Below are positions 1-13,013 of a stretch of DNA of 64,000 nucleotides, one piece after another. The notes under the pieces are model-generated. The model was not told where the DNA came from and did no database searches. It saw nothing but the letters and a program-made list of their open reading frames with translations. How positions within the stretch are numbered: the first letter of the stretch is position 1; every line of letters begins with the position of its first letter. The DNA is from Oikopleura dioica (lineage: Eukaryota > Chordata > Appendicularia > Copelata > Oikopleuridae), in contig OU015569.1 of assembly GCA_907165135.1 (NCBI GenBank), forward strand, positions 4,030,001 to 4,094,000. The letters run 5' to 3'. The position numbers and the translations under genes were made by a program.

Positions 1-450
1 ATGACAACGGTTAATACTATAGATCTCTGCTGAAACCACTCTGTCTTGCCGCCAATTGTACGCTACTGTTATCATTCAATTTTTCCCCATGTAATTTGTC
101 CCGATAAACTTGGAGAAGTCGTAAAGCAGTCTTTGAAATTGATCAATCTCAATTTTCAATTTATACTTTTCATTCTCAAGCTAGAGTTCTAGCTTCAATT
201 CAGCCTCGAAAATGAATAGTTTCGATATATGAGTTTTGGCTTTTATAAATTGGCAGCCGGAAGAGTCGGCATTTAGAGAATTGAACAAAAAAGCTTACCG
301 CTCTTTCGATATGCTCCTCTCAAAAAGTTCACCATTTCCTTTAGCGCAGCGATATCTTTTAGCAGCGAAATCAACTGTAGGCTTGCCTCGCATCTGTAGT
401 CAATTTCCTGGAGAAGCTTCTCTGGCGAGTACCACAAAACGCCCCAATCC
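1..450 (-). CDS. possible hypothetical exon(s), uncertain
   Basis: On the minus strand an ATG near 448 opens a frame of about 50 residues reading MDWGVLWYSPEKLLQEID..., ending at a good GTAAGC donor near 289. A second open stretch further left reads NEKYKLKIEIDQFQRLLYDF... and is helix-like. I could not join the two in frame with a convincing acceptor, and no family is recognised. It lies downstream of the FREM1-like stop codon at 910, so it would be a separate gene running off the left edge. It may equally be chance open frame. Confidence 0.2.
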
Positions 451-909
451 ATTTCTCACTCTTCTACTAAATCAACAATTCTCGGAACAATTCGAAAGTC
501 GGCTAATAGCGCAAGAAAAATGTTTATTTCTCGGATGACTGAAAGAGCAGAGGAAAGGTTGTCAGATGTATGCATTAGGTTGTTTTACACCCGAGGCAAT
601 GACATCTGATTTTACGTCGTCGCATATCACATAATACTATGATGTCCGGCAAAATCACATTTATAGAGCCCCGTCTAAGCTCATTCGGAAAGCTCCTCAC
701 TTTCGTTACAAAAATCGATGTTTAGGAGAAATCAGAAGAGTGCCTCGCGCTGCGCGGTCACGTGATTACCGAACTCCCAAATTATTACCAGCTTTGGACA
801 AAATAGAGCAAATTTTTCGATGAAATAAGAAGTGAGACTGATTTTTAGAAGTGGAAAGAACATGAGGTGCTTTTATTCATTCTGCTAAAAATATACATGA
901 CAGGAGTTT

Positions 910-3900
910 TCAAGCAATGGCCCGCTTCATACAAATAAATGGAAGTCTTTGGCGGCAGTTTTCTGGTGAGAATTTGGAGCTCATTTCTAAATGCAATTTT
1001 AAGATTAGGCAGATTGTTTCTTCTGACCTAGTTTTCCACAGAAGAAGCTTTTATCGTGCGTTCGAGGCTTCGAATTCCAGAACAGTCTTCCAACTGGTTC
1101 CTTGGTGACCCACTGCCACTTCTCGGCGTCCATTTTAAGCCCTATCCAAAAAGCAGTTCTTTCTTCGAGCATGAGTGCTTTTGAAAGGCGTCGGCTGTGA
1201 ACGACAGCTAATGTCGAGTCCTTCAAAATAACTCAGATGCATTATAGCTATAAAATATAATTTCTCACCTGCTGCTTGCATTCGTAAAGAGCGTTCACCC
1301 AGTTTTCGGGTGTTTGCACCTTTTTGAAGCAGTTTCCTTTGATCATCTCCCACCCTGTTGGGCATGAAGGTGCTTTGTTTCTGTTTGAAGATTTAAGAGC
1401 ACTTCGAGGAGACGATTTCGGTATCCAAATATTTCCGTCGCATAAGTAAGTCGTTCCTCCTACATCATCGACGAATATTGCTCCCGAAATCGAGCTTTAA
1501 CAAAATTTAGACATTTTTTTAGAAATAAAAGCCGAGGAAGCTAAAAAGAATCTTTTGGCGCCCCCAGAAATAAATTGATAGAACTCGTAAATGAGTTCTG
1601 TTGCTAATTTTATTGTAAATGTCAGACATTTACAAAAAAATATCTCGTTGCGTATTAACATCGAACTCTTGCTGTTGATGTTTGAAAAGTAATTGACATA
1701 CGGCGTGCATGTAGTGAATTCTTCTTTAGAAGTGGCAATGTCCTTGCGCCCGGAGCTCGCCAAACGTGCTCGTTTTCGTCGAAGTGCCCAGTCACCGCGA
1801 TCTCAAGAATTATTACAAATCCGCTAATTTCGCTGTTTTTCGTGTGTACCTGGCACTACGAAATCTTCCGAGTAGGCATCCGACACTGTAGAGCCCGAAT
1901 GGTAAGTCCCTTTATCAGGGTCTATCACGGACGGATCTTCGATCACATGTTTTGTGGGCACCCGATTTCCAGCTCCTAAACAAGTGTAACTTCGGAAATG
2001 AGTTAGTTTAGCGCAATTTAGATAGTTAAATTAACATTAAATGTTCTCGTTTGCTAGCTCATATACTTGATTTACATAATAACTCTAGAATCACCGGGGA
2101 CAGGCCCGATGGCTTAGTTGGTTAAAGCGCCTGACTAGTAATCAGGAGATCCCGAGTTCAAATCTCGGTCGGGCCTTTTGTTTTTCTTTTGAATTTATTC
2201 TAGAAGAGGTTTACCGATGAACTCGCCAGCGTCTTCTTCCCTGACGACGGCCCCATTCATTGCATGGAACGTCCATACTTTCGTGTTGGCTATTTCAGCG
2301 ACACCAGCTGCTGTTCCTTTGGTGGAACCATCGCCGAGGGTTCGTGCCACATTTACTCGACCGTTTCTTGATCTTCTTCGAGAGCCACTACTTCTATCAG
2401 AGTTTGAGTTAATCAAGCTAGTCTCTACTTACATTTCCTGAGCCATGTTCTTGGGAATTTCTGAGAGTGCGCTTTTATCGCAATTGCCTCTGTGGTTATC
2501 ATGCACTCGGATAGTCAGCTTCATCTTGTCCCCTGTAAACTTAGATATAATTAACCTTTTCGGAAAGCGATACAAACCAGGCGTTGCATTAAGCAAATTC
2601 GATAAGTAAATTCTTATCTCCTCCGTCGGCTCCTCAAAGTTGTCTTCCAAAGTTTGGACTGTAATAGACTTGGAGACCTCTGTGGGATCGAATTGAATTT
2701 GGAAGGAAGAGCTGGGGCGGGCGAAGAAATCATCGTTCACTTTCGCTGTGTCTATGCCTTCGACCTCCACAGTGACAAATGATGACTCCAAGAAACCGCC
2801 GAAGCGCCTTACTGGAATCTCGACCGAGTCTCCTTCGCAAATATCCAACAGTGTGTTGTCCAGAGTTATTACAGGCCAGTTGATCACAAACAGCTGCGGA
2901 GGACTTTGACAAGTATTAGGATCACATATTTTCAAAGAGTTAATTGACCTGGTGTTGCCCCACATATCGCTGACCGTGAACATGAAACTTCCAGTTGGTA
3001 CGATGGCAGGGTGGAAATCTTTGTAGTGAACGACGTAACCGATTCGCCCCTTGTTAACATCGGCCTGTGTGAATGTCTTCGCAGGAGTGAATGAGGTGAC
3101 AAAGATCAAGTGACCTAAACTCTTTGCGGGAGAGTCTACTTCGAACTTGATCGATGAGGGGTCAGTGTTACTGTCAGCAGTGTTGAGAGTGCTGCCATCG
3201 ATGAGAACCACATAATGAAGTTCGCCTTCTTGGGCTCAAATCCCCCTTCCGACCGGTTACAAAAAACATAGAAATAAAGAGCCGTGCCTTTGTACGTGAT
3301 TGGAGTGACGGCTTCCGGAATTTTCTTGATGACGATCTGTGGTGGATTTATGTCGGGATGGTTTATCTACGATAGATGAAATCAAAACTGATCCGGTTTT
3401 GTGGTCAACCCGCAACATGCACATAGAATTCGTAGTAGCTAAATCACCAGTAGCTACTGAATTTGAGTAACACGTAGTTTGCTGTAACTGCAAAATATGT
3501 GCCCGCTCATTAATAAAACAGTTAATGTTAGGTATATGATATACCGTATATCTGTGCAGCCAATTCAAGTTTACCTGCAATGTGAGGGTGATGGGGAGCT
3601 TGGTTTCCATGTTACCACTCAAGTATCCGTCGTTAAGTCCGTCGGTTGCCGCGATGTTGATATTATCCATGGAAGCCGAGTTTCCGTTGTTTTGGTAAAG
3701 GAGTTTGCCTTGTTTGAGGGATTCCAGTGACACTCTAAGCCCCGGGACGTACACCTCAGCGCCATTAGCGATTAGGCGTCCGTGCTTTGGTAGCGTTTCG
3801 AGAATTATGAACACGTCCAGGTCGTTTGTGTCTGGATCCGAAAGACGAATCAAGTCGTCCGATAGTACGATACTATTCAAGGGTCACACATTATCGTAAT

Positions 3901-6900
3901 TTTGAAATTTGAAAACGTAACTAAGTTAACCTTCTGGGTCGCAGTGTACTAATGCCATAAGCTCCTGGTAGTTGTATTCTAGAGACCCGATCCTATCGCC
4001 TGTCTGAAGAAAAACCTGGGAATTGGCAAGCTCTAATCTTGGCATTTCCACGTCGATAGGAATAACTTCCATCTCAAAGAAAGCATGTGCTGTGGCGCCC
4101 CGATTGTTGGAAACGGAGAACGGAATCCGGTCGAATTTCACATCTCTCTTGCTCTCAGCGACAAAGACGATTTTTCTGGAGACGATATCCAATTCAGTAA
4201 AAGTTCGTAACGGAGATTCGATGTTATTAAAATGGGCAAAATAGCCAGCTTTGAAAAACGTTAAATATTTTGGTATATTTCTTATCAAAGTCATCGAAAG
4301 ATTTTTAACGGTTCCTTTGGGCTTAGCCTCTATGACGAATTTCACGTCTTCAAAGTTAGTACTTCCATCCGTTGCTGTAATCTCATCGGTAGAAACGAAA
4401 TGCCTCTCCCCTTCACGAATAGTGATCGGTTTTGCCTGAATATGAATCGAGTTCTTCACTGTGCTGCCAGACAAATGAATCGACAGCTTTGTTTCTGGAA
4501 GAGTATTGGCTCCATCTGTCATAGAGAATGTGAAGCTATCTGTCTCAAGCTTGCTCTCTATATTGTGTCTGTAATGGACTTGGTTCTGGTGGATTTGCTC
4601 TTCAGTAAAACTATCGCCAATTCTCATTTCATAAGGGCGCGTTCCCGGAGAGGTGACAACAAGAACGCCTGCTTGTGGAAGTGTCAGAAGCTCATATTGT
4701 AGCTCAGAAGGAGAACTATCTATGTCTGTTAAATGAAGAGCAGTGTTGGAGATAACTCTTGTTTCGCCAAGCTCCACTTGAAGCGTCTCATGAGTTGCTA
4801 AAACTGGACACTCGTCATTTGTCAAAACTATTTTGACCGTGATCTTCTTTGAGATTTGATGTGTTCCGTCTGTGACTGTTACTGTTATTTCGTCGGATTC
4901 TTCTTCTACTCCACGACCAAAGTTAACATATGCGATTTCCATTAGTGGATCGTTTAAGTCCTTCAGTGAGATTTGATCTAGTGGCTGGATATGACTCGCC
5001 GATTCGAGAAGGTCTTTGGAATCTTCTTCTGGTGCGTCATTTTGACACTCTTCGCATGACCCAAACGTGCTGCTCACTGAATCCAGTAGTCTTTTATTAA
5101 GAATCACGCCTTGTTCTGGGCGATTGAAGTGAATTTTAATGCGCTCTTTGACAAGGCTGACACATTTGATTAATTCCGCCGAAAATAATATTTTTGAAAT
5201 TTACGAATGCAAGCCGTTCCTGGAGAAATATTTTGAATAGAATTCTTTACATGTATAGCATCGCTAAGAAGAACGAGCTCATTTTCTAAGACTTGAATTG
5301 AGTCTTTCACTTCTAACAGCGGTGGTTCGTCATTAACATCTTTGATTTTGACACGAATTTCTAGAGGGGCGGTGATGGAATCGCCGTCAGTGGCGGTGAC
5401 TGCACCAGCATCTGATCTCGGTTCTTTTCCGAGATGGTGGAATTGGTTATAGCGGATGAATCCCTTTTCAATGTGAGGGTAGGGGAAGCAGTCGATGGGT
5501 TTATTGACAAGAGGATCTTCAGAGCCGCTTGCTGGAGCAATACTGTCAAAGAATCCATGCTCAAACTGCTTCACAACGCAAATAACGATCTCTTCAACGT
5601 TTGTATCGTCATCAGAAACTCGCAATACCTCTTTCTCCAGTATGACGGCTGCGCCCTCGTCCACGACCAATAAGGCATTATTGGAGTAAATACGAGGAGC
5701 AGCGTCGTTAACTCGATGTATATTAACGTCAAATCGCATTCTGTTAATTCGGGTCCGATTATTTTTTCTGATCTACTTCAAATTCATGGGAACCATGCCT
5801 TGCCGCTATTTTAGAGCCAATGTAGCCGGGATCCTCCACAGAAATGATAAATGAATCCTGAAGATCGTTTTGGCCAAGTTCTCCTCGATGGACGAAACAT
5901 ATTTCATTCTTTCCGATACTTTCATAGCGGAAGTCACGCACGTCACGCCCGTTCATGATGACTCGACCGATACGGGGCTGACTTTCGACTAAAATTATTT
6001 TAGTAAAATATATTGACTTAATTTTATAGCGCTTTGAAACGCCGTCATACCTGAGAAAGAAAGCTCTGAATTCGCCGTATCGAAATCGTATACGTCAATG
6101 TTGCGAAGAGAGAGACAATTTTCGCCATTTTCCTCGACGAATATGCGCGTTACGAGGCCATCTCTAAACTCGGCCTGGTGGTCGTTGACTAGCGAAACTT
6201 TCACGTGAATGTCCAACAAATTGCTTTTGTTGTCTTTCGGGTCACGAGCCATGATTGTGAAGATGTCGTCTTCAGTTTCGGAATCGTCATGACAATAAAC
6301 TAAAGAGGCAAGTTCGGAAAGCTTCGTAGGGGTCAACATTAAAGTGCCGAATGAAATAAGAATGAGTCTTATAGTCTAATAAAGATCATCTTCGTGACCC
6401 CTAACGTAAAATCCTGGTCTTTATTAATCGGAGTTCCCAAGGGTAGTCCAATATGACCGTTCAAAGGTGATTTGATAAAGCTGACTTTAAAGCGAGGCTG
6501 AAATTGAATCCTAAAAACTTGCCGGAAAATTTGATTTATGCATAGATCTTGAAGTTACAGAAAATTTTACTCATCAACCGCAGTTTTAGTCTCTTCCTGT
6601 CAGATCGCGTGATCTGGTATCCGGATCATGGAGCTCAAACAACTTCCGAGGATTCAGTTTTGTACAATCGCCCTCCTTCACTTGTACTTTAGCTGCTTTT
6701 GAACGGAAAACTGGCGCCTGATTATCGATAGGCTTTACAGTCAGATCGAATGTGTGGACGGGAGAAGATTTTCCAGTTGCATCGGTAACTTTGAATGCAA
6801 ACTGCACTTTGATCGGGTCAGGGCCGATTTCAGTCATCGGAGGCTCGTATCCCAGCCTACATAGTTTTAAGGACTTTTTCCGGCGATTTGTTTGCTCCCA

Positions 6901-9900
6901 AGTTTTTACCTTAGGTGATTCACTTCTTGCTGTGTGAATTTCGCCACTTCGGTAAAGCCTTCTCCTTTCAATCTGTCAAGCGATTCCGAAATTCGCACGA
7001 TCCGGCCAGGGTCATTGAATTCCGGGGCACAAGTGGCGCAAGAAAAGGGTTCAAAGAATTGACAAGCTAGATTTAATTAATAATTATTAATTTCATAATT
7101 ACAACAAAGGAAATTTTATTGAACCCTTACGCAAGAGCAGGACTTGACGATTTCATAAGTCAAATCTTTTGGCCCAGAGAAATCATCGAGATAGCCGAGC
7201 TCTGCGTGGCCGATCGGGAGGACTTCATCTTCATTCATTGTTAGACAGAATGTGCAGTTTTTCTCTGGCCAAGGCGGAAGCCTATCATTTTGCTCTGCGC
7301 GAATCCGAAAAACTTTTCCTTCTGTCTTTAAGAGGATGCATGCGATATTCTTAAATGGCTCTTATCTGAAATTAATCCGGAATTATAATCATGAAAAGCA
7401 CAGTAACACCGTTTATCGGCAGAGCTCGAAACTTATCATTATTTCGTTCAACGTGCAATCTATGGAAAATCTACTTTGAGAAAAACTAGAGCAAGCAAAG
7501 TTATCTTGAGGCTTTTAAGTTGATACGCTGCTCATAATTATGAACTTTGACGAGCTAATAACATCCTTGCCTGTCGCTTGTAATGATCACGAAAATAGAA
7601 CTTGAATGTGTCGTCCAAATTTTCAGAGCCATCATGACGATAGAGAAGATGTCCTCGGAAGATTTCAAACTGGTAAAGTTCGCTCTCTTGCAACGGCCAG
7701 GGAACAGGATCCCACTCGCGCTGAATCATGAGCTGCCCGTTTTTTGGAAATTCGGTAATAACGAGTTTAATGTAATCGTCAGAGGTATCCAAGTCGGATG
7801 CGTCTAGGATGTGTCTTCTGATTTTTGCTTGCTGCCCCCAGCGCACTTTGAGCAGCAGATTCGAAGTAATCTCTGGCGGCGAGTCATCTTTTGGCATGAT
7901 CAGAATCGGAATCGTAAAGCGCGTCGGAGGCAACGCCATCGGCCCCGGCGGACCACCGTCAACAATTCGCAATTCAATAAAGTCGCCATACGTGTCAGAA
8001 TCATCGTGTGCGTAGACGGCATCATTATTGAGTAAGTCGATGTAATTGAACAAGTACGAAGGACGACCCTTTACCAATAGAAGACCGTGACGTAAACCTC
8101 CAGTGACCATGAACTTCAGATTTTTAAGTGTATCGGGATCTTCGAGCATGAAATTTGCGTTTGAAAGAGCGCGCGTTTGACCCTCCAACAAGGTCAGTCC
8201 AGTGTTCTTAAAATCATTAAAATCAACGAGGAGTCATTATTGGGTTCGGAAAAGTCTCCCTTGGAGATATTTGGTTAGTACAGCATAAAAAAACACGTAC
8301 TAGGATTAGCATGTACGCCTTTATTTTTAACCTTGAAAATTCAGAAAAAGCTTTAGATTTCAAAATATTTTAAGAATAAAACATTACCCATGTAACTCTT
8401 GGAGCTTCCGTCATCTGTCTATCAATTTGAATCCAGACGTCAATCGGTCTGCTTCGCCTGTGGAAATCGTCAAAGACTGCAACTTTGAATTGAACTTGGT
8501 GAAGATGGTCATAGGCTACAGGAGGTGGCTGATACATGATCCGTAGGCTTTCAAGATCCTTCATCGAAAAACTTTCAATTGGGCGCGTGTGATCGTCCGC
8601 ATGAGTGATGAAACCGACTTCTGGTTTTTGCACAATTCGAAAGTAAAGCCGAGATTTTTCGGTTTCACGGTCGATGGCTGCCAGATCGGTCGGAAAAATT
8701 CTAGACAGCACAAACTGATCCACCGAAATGAGATAGTCACAACTTGGGTCAGCTGTCGGAGGAGAGCTTTTTGCGCCGCCAATAATCTTATTAATAACTT
8801 AATTTATGAAACCAATAGTTGTCTACCTGTATTTCAATGTGGTGTCTTTCCGAACGAACAACATATCCAGATTGGTGGTCTATAAGTTCCACCGAAATTG
8901 GAATAAAATCCTTGTCGGGAGAAGGCCATTTAGAGTGTTTGTATCTGTATCTCTTTCCAGTAGTGCGGAAGTCGATGCACTTCGTATTGATTTCTTTCAC
9001 GACCTCGTCGTTTTCATCAATCAGATAGCCCCAGTAAGGAAAGTTTTTGTGAAAGAAGCGCACGTAGCAGTCTGTATCCAGTACATTGTATCCAGTTGCG
9101 AAATCTTTATTGAATCAGAAAAGTGTATAGAAAGCACAACGTGCTTCGCATTGAAAATTTCATGATCAATTCCTATATTGTTAGTAGATAACTCCGCGGT
9201 GACTCCTGCTTGTCGAACTGACAGATGGTTTCCGACGCTAACCTGGGCTAATCCTAAGAGACTTCGAGTTTTTTTGTTCTTTATCGAACACTCCCTTTTT
9301 TCAGAAAGGGTCATCTAGGTCATTGTAGAGGTTAATTTATTTGTTATAATTTCGATCAGCCCGTGCCGAATGAGCGAACATTGGGATCGATCCAGCTCGA
9401 CGTTCATGTAAATGTCTTGCTCGATTGTGTGCTTTTCCGCTAAAAGAAACACGCGCATCTTTACGTTGTCTTTCATGGCGCTTTTCATACGTTTTCATTA
9501 TTTAATGCTGAATGTATCAGGAGATAAAAAAAGATCCATCCCTTTATGCAATAAACTTCCTCCATAATGCTCATACCAAACTGATCCGTAATCAAAGTCG
9601 CAGTCGAACACATCCGGGAAAACGGTTCCCATTCGAGAGTAAGCAGGTTCTTTCAAAACTTGAACCCGGCAAGAATAGTTTCCCGGATTATTCACCTTTC
9701 ATTGTGCTGTTTAGAGTCTAAGATTATTAACTTACGTTATTGTAAACATACGGAAATTAACATATTGTATGGAGTGAGGAGCACTTTCCTTGAAGCGATC
9801 GAGATTGGTGTTTTGTCCATTTTTAACATTTTGCGTGATTAGTGAAGAGATGATCTCGTTGGATTTATAGGGCGGCAGGTTCACCTGAGACCGTACAGGC

Positions 9901-9968
9901 GGAGCAAACGCATTCTGTCCGGCGACTGCGCCCAAGAAACTCCCCAAGACAAAACTCTTGCAAAGCAT
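910..9968 (-). CDS. FREM1-like: FREM1-like extracellular matrix protein (CSPG repeats, Calx-beta, C-type lectin)
   Basis: Multi-exon gene read from 9968 down to the TGA at 910-912. It starts with a hydrophobic signal peptide (MLCKSFVLGSFLGAVAG). The next exon (about 9500-9690) has the FRAS1/FREM N-terminal pattern: NYSCRVQVL, DVFDCDFDYGSVWYEHYGG. Exons from about 8.8 to 3.2 kb carry successive CSPG-type repeats with YxHDDS/RHDGSE motifs. A Calx-beta domain (ICEGDSVEIPVRR, ...FEEPTEEIRIYLSN) lies at about 2.45-2.85 kb. The last exons (910-1370) encode a C-type lectin fold: CPTGWEMIKGNCF, then AFWIGLK, WQWVTKEP, FCGKL and a final NCRQRLPFICMKR. In the known family only FREM1 ends in a C-type lectin domain, which points to FREM1 over FREM2/FRAS1. 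FREM/FRAS proteins are secreted basement-membrane components. Introns are mostly 40-60 nt. The exon list is incomplete; some exons at 6.3-7.5 kb and 1.5-1.75 kb are unresolved. Confidence 0.88.
2103..2176 (+). tRNA. tRNA-Thr (anticodon AGT)
   Basis: A complete cloverleaf can be folded by eye. The acceptor stem GGCCCGA pairs perfectly with TCGGGCC. The D-arm is GCTTAGTTGGTTAAAGC. The anticodon stem CCTGA/TCAGG holds the loop CTAGTAA, giving anticodon AGT (Thr). The T-arm CCGAG TTCAAAT CTCGG contains the B-box GTTCAAATC. A T-rich stretch (CTTTTGTTTTTCTTTT) follows directly and should terminate Pol III. It lies inside an intron of the FREM1-like gene, on the opposite strand. Confidence 0.96.
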
Positions 9969-10590
9969 TTTACTCTTCTCTTATTCTACTCTTGCATGTC
10001 GAAAGTTTAAAAAAAAGTGATCGAGTTTTTGTTGCTTTTTGACAGCAAGGGGCAAAAACCCTCAAATACTCCCTAGTAAATAGAGGAACCAATACCAAAA
10101 TAAGGAAAAGCTAAACAAATAAAACAATAAAAAGGACGGGCTCCACCTTTTTTTGCTCTGAAAACATTATAAAACTCGAGTGAAAAATTCATGTTTCCAT
10201 AAGAAAATGAGAAAACTAGAATACCTTTATACTTTTATATTACTACTTTTATAACAACAATTATAGTAGGAATTTAATGCTATCAAGTGAAACTTACTAC
10301 ATAGGTCTTTCTTCAATTCAAACCCAGTTCTTTTCTGTTAATACTGTTATACATTTGACTGCCAGAATTCGACTTTTGCATGGACAGAACATCGGCTCCC
10401 CCGCGGAGTTAACACTGCCTCAAGAAAGCAGGAAGTTTTCCCAACGTGAGAATCGCGGATTCAAGACCGACAAGCCCGTTTTTCACAGATAATTCATCAG
10501 TCTTAGAGTATTTTTCTAGAGTATAGTATACTCAGTATTTAGCTAATTGCGCGATTGTGAGGGTTTTTTCTTTCCTCTTTATTATATTAT
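9969..10590. other. intergenic, no gene seen
   Basis: AT-rich spacer upstream of the FREM1-like start. It holds A/T runs and an ATG frame of 71 codons at 10277-10492 (+) with no recognisable pattern. It presumably contains the FREM1-like promoter; I see no TATA box or other motif that I would defend. Confidence 0.4.
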
Positions 10591-10594
10591 ATAA

Positions 10595-10745
10595 TCATAA
10601 TCCAAATCGACATCCAACTCGCTTGTAAATCTTTTCAGTCAGCAGGTTTGACGTCGCAATCTTAGAGCCCCCTATTTGGAGGTCATACACTTTGGGAAAA
10701 TTCACACCGTCGAAGTGGACAGGGTGTTGGTAGTAGTCGAGTTTG
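10595..10745 (-). CDS. possible last exon of an unknown gene
   Basis: The minus frame from about 10745 to 10595 reads LDYYQHPVHFDGVNFPKVYD... and ends RVGCRFGL-stop. Codon use looks protein-like (many C/G third positions), and an AATAAA-type signal (ATAATAAAG) follows about 20 nt after the stop. There is no ATG. If real, it is a terminal exon whose upstream exon I could not find; the acceptor side is not pyrimidine-rich. The family is not recognised. Confidence 0.3.
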
Positions 10746-10757
10746 AAGGATATAGAT

Positions 10758-10952
10758 ATGGAAATCCTCACGTTGTATACAGTTTTTCTCGTCTGCATTT
10801 GCTTGTTCACCTTAGGTATGTTGAGATTGCTTAGACATGACAGAGATTATAAAGTTCGTCTAGCACTGATTTCTATTTGCCTAAACCCAGCAATGTCCGC
10901 TCGACTTGGAATCAATGAGTTGGATGTGGCTGCAGAGACAGAAGAAGTCTAG
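10758..10952 (+). CDS. small single-pass membrane protein candidate (64 aa)
   Basis: An ATG frame of 64 codons. Residues 1-20 are strongly hydrophobic (MEILTLYTVFLVCICLFTL), followed by a basic patch (RLLRHDRDYKVR) and an acidic tail ending AAETEEV. AATAAA sits about 65 nt after the stop (near 11017). This layout fits a micropeptide with one membrane segment or a signal anchor. There is no homology call. The coding-looking minus-strand stretch at 10595-10745 abuts it head to head, so at most one may be genuine. Confidence 0.35.
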   Translation: MEILTLYTVFLVCICLFTLGMLRLLRHDRDYKVRLALISICLNPAMSARLGINELDVAAETEEV

Positions 10953-13013
10953 GCTTTTTTATTGTTTTAAAAGTTCAACTTTGTGTCTTCTATTCATTGA
11001 ATTATGAAAAGGCTAAATAAATGATCTTTCGCGAAATTAATGCAACGTCATTTTTCTTTTCTGCACGAACACGTGATCTATATAAAATCGGCCGCTCTGT
11101 CCGTTTCGTTCTACGATTAATTAAAATTAAATGTTGCCTCTCTCGCAAAACTGATACAAAGAAGAAAAGCTGAATATGACAATTTCCATTTAAGCAACAA
11201 AGAGCAACCTGCGCAGAAAAGTGTCATCTCAGATTATCAGTGATCTCTTCCGTGCAAATTAATAATTCAACAAATGTAAAAACTTGTGCACGGAATCAAT
11301 ATTGTCGTATCGCTCCTTCTTACAGTGTTACCGTTAAATACGCCTTTATGTTTACTTGCTTTTATTATTTTCAATATTTGTTATCATTAGGCGATGATTT
11401 AAGCTCGACGCGGGCTATGGAATATTCAACAAAAAATCATGGATATGCATGTGATGATGAATGAATGGCATAAGGCCACGCGCGCAAGGTCGCCATATGC
11501 CAACTAGACAGGCTGAGTTATAGTATTATTATTAATTTAACTTCTTCCTTTCTTCTTTAAAATCCCGCAAAGTCGCTGTCTGCATCAATTTTATTTTTAT
11601 TTGGAACATTAAGTTTTTAGCGTTTTTATGTACGGATAAAATATGCAACATATTGCAATTTTTTTTCTGTCACTCAGAAAGATATGGAAGGCAAGACCGA
11701 ATTATCAAAAACAAAATATAGACAGAAATTTTTTTCTAGCAGAAATGATATCTAATGGGGTTAGGGTTAGGGTTAAACCCTATATAAAGAAAAAATATCC
11801 TTACAGAAAGGCCGCTACGCTTTCCGGAAGTCTATTCGGAATAGGCTATCCCCGGTCCTTTTATATTTTTTGCTAGATTTCCTCCTACTTTAGCATCTCT
11901 TTTTCTGTCTTCCGTCATACAATCATTTTAACAAGAATAAAGTCTATTGAATAAACCATACAGAGAAGACTGTTCTCAAGACTATTTGAATTTGTATATT
12001 CCCTTAAGATTGGTTTAATAAAACTATTTAAATCTACCTTAAAAATTGAAAGAATAAACTGTTATTTATTATTTCTAAAAACTGTTGTTATATTCCTCAT
12101 TCTTGATAGCTAATTCGGAGTAAGCAGGCGTAAGAGAATACAGAAGGGAAGAGGAGTGCACGATTTGTTAGCTGCTCGTAAATCTGACAGTAAGAGCAAT
12201 ATGTCCCAGCAGCAATATGGCAACAGCCTTAATAAAAAGTGAACAGTCAATATCCAGATTATAATTTCTTCAGAGGATCAGGCGAGCCAAACTTGGATAA
12301 TCGATTTCGGCTCAATTCATAGAACATAAAAATCAGGGGTCTTTCTTTAATGATCTTAAACTTTATCCTCCTTGATTACTTCTGGACTCAAAAGAACAAA
12401 TGCCAATCAGATCGACTAGTAACAGCATTTACCAAATTTTTTTCATTGCTTTCATTGAGCTTTCAATGTGGGGTTTTTAACTACAACTGTATTGAAATGT
12501 GAAAATTTTAGTCTTGAAGAATTTGAGACTCGTAGAATGAGAGCCCGGGATTATTTTTGTCTTAATTTTTCAAGGCTTTCTAGCGATCTTTTTCTTCATT
12601 GGATTGATTTTCTATTATAACAGAAACTTCAAGGTAGTTGCTTTGTCCAAACAGATAATCGAGATTGATTAGCAGTATGAGAACTGATATTATATTGCTG
12701 ATATAGCTGAGCATAGAATTTGTCCGTTCTTTTTCTCGTGTGGCGCCCTGTGCGCTGCACGACGCGCCGCTAGGTGCCCTCTGATTTTCCATTCTCGCTC
12801 GTTTCGAAAGAAGGGAACATCTTCGGGAAAATCCGATCAGCTTTTTACTACAGATTTATTCTAATTTTACTCGAGAAAATACAACTCAAAAGAGATTGGA
12901 CAAACCACAGTTTCGCCACGACAAACTTCTGGGAAACATAGAGGAAACCATTGAGATCCAGCGGAACACGCCGAGGGCCTCATCGGGCACGCCCAAAGGG
13001 CTGATAAAGAAGA
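10953..13013. other. 2 kb intergenic spacer
   Basis: AT-rich DNA without a supported gene. A short telomere-like tract occurs at 11757-11778. Open frames at 11240-11464, 11643-11876 and 12580-12792 are short, A/T-driven and resemble nothing known. The part just before 13014 should hold the connexin promoter and 5' UTR. Confidence 0.45.
11757..11778 (+). repeat. interstitial telomere-like TTAGGG tract
   Basis: The sequence GGGG TTAGGG TTAGGG TTAAACCC is seen directly: two and a half vertebrate-type telomere units running into the inverted CCC form. It is too short to be a functional telomere. Similar tracts can be left by end-joining repair at double-strand breaks. Confidence 0.6.

Noticed and set aside
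236-538. 100-codon plus frame at the left edge
   Set aside because: No ATG start (TTG), no family; the minus strand reading is at least as protein-like.
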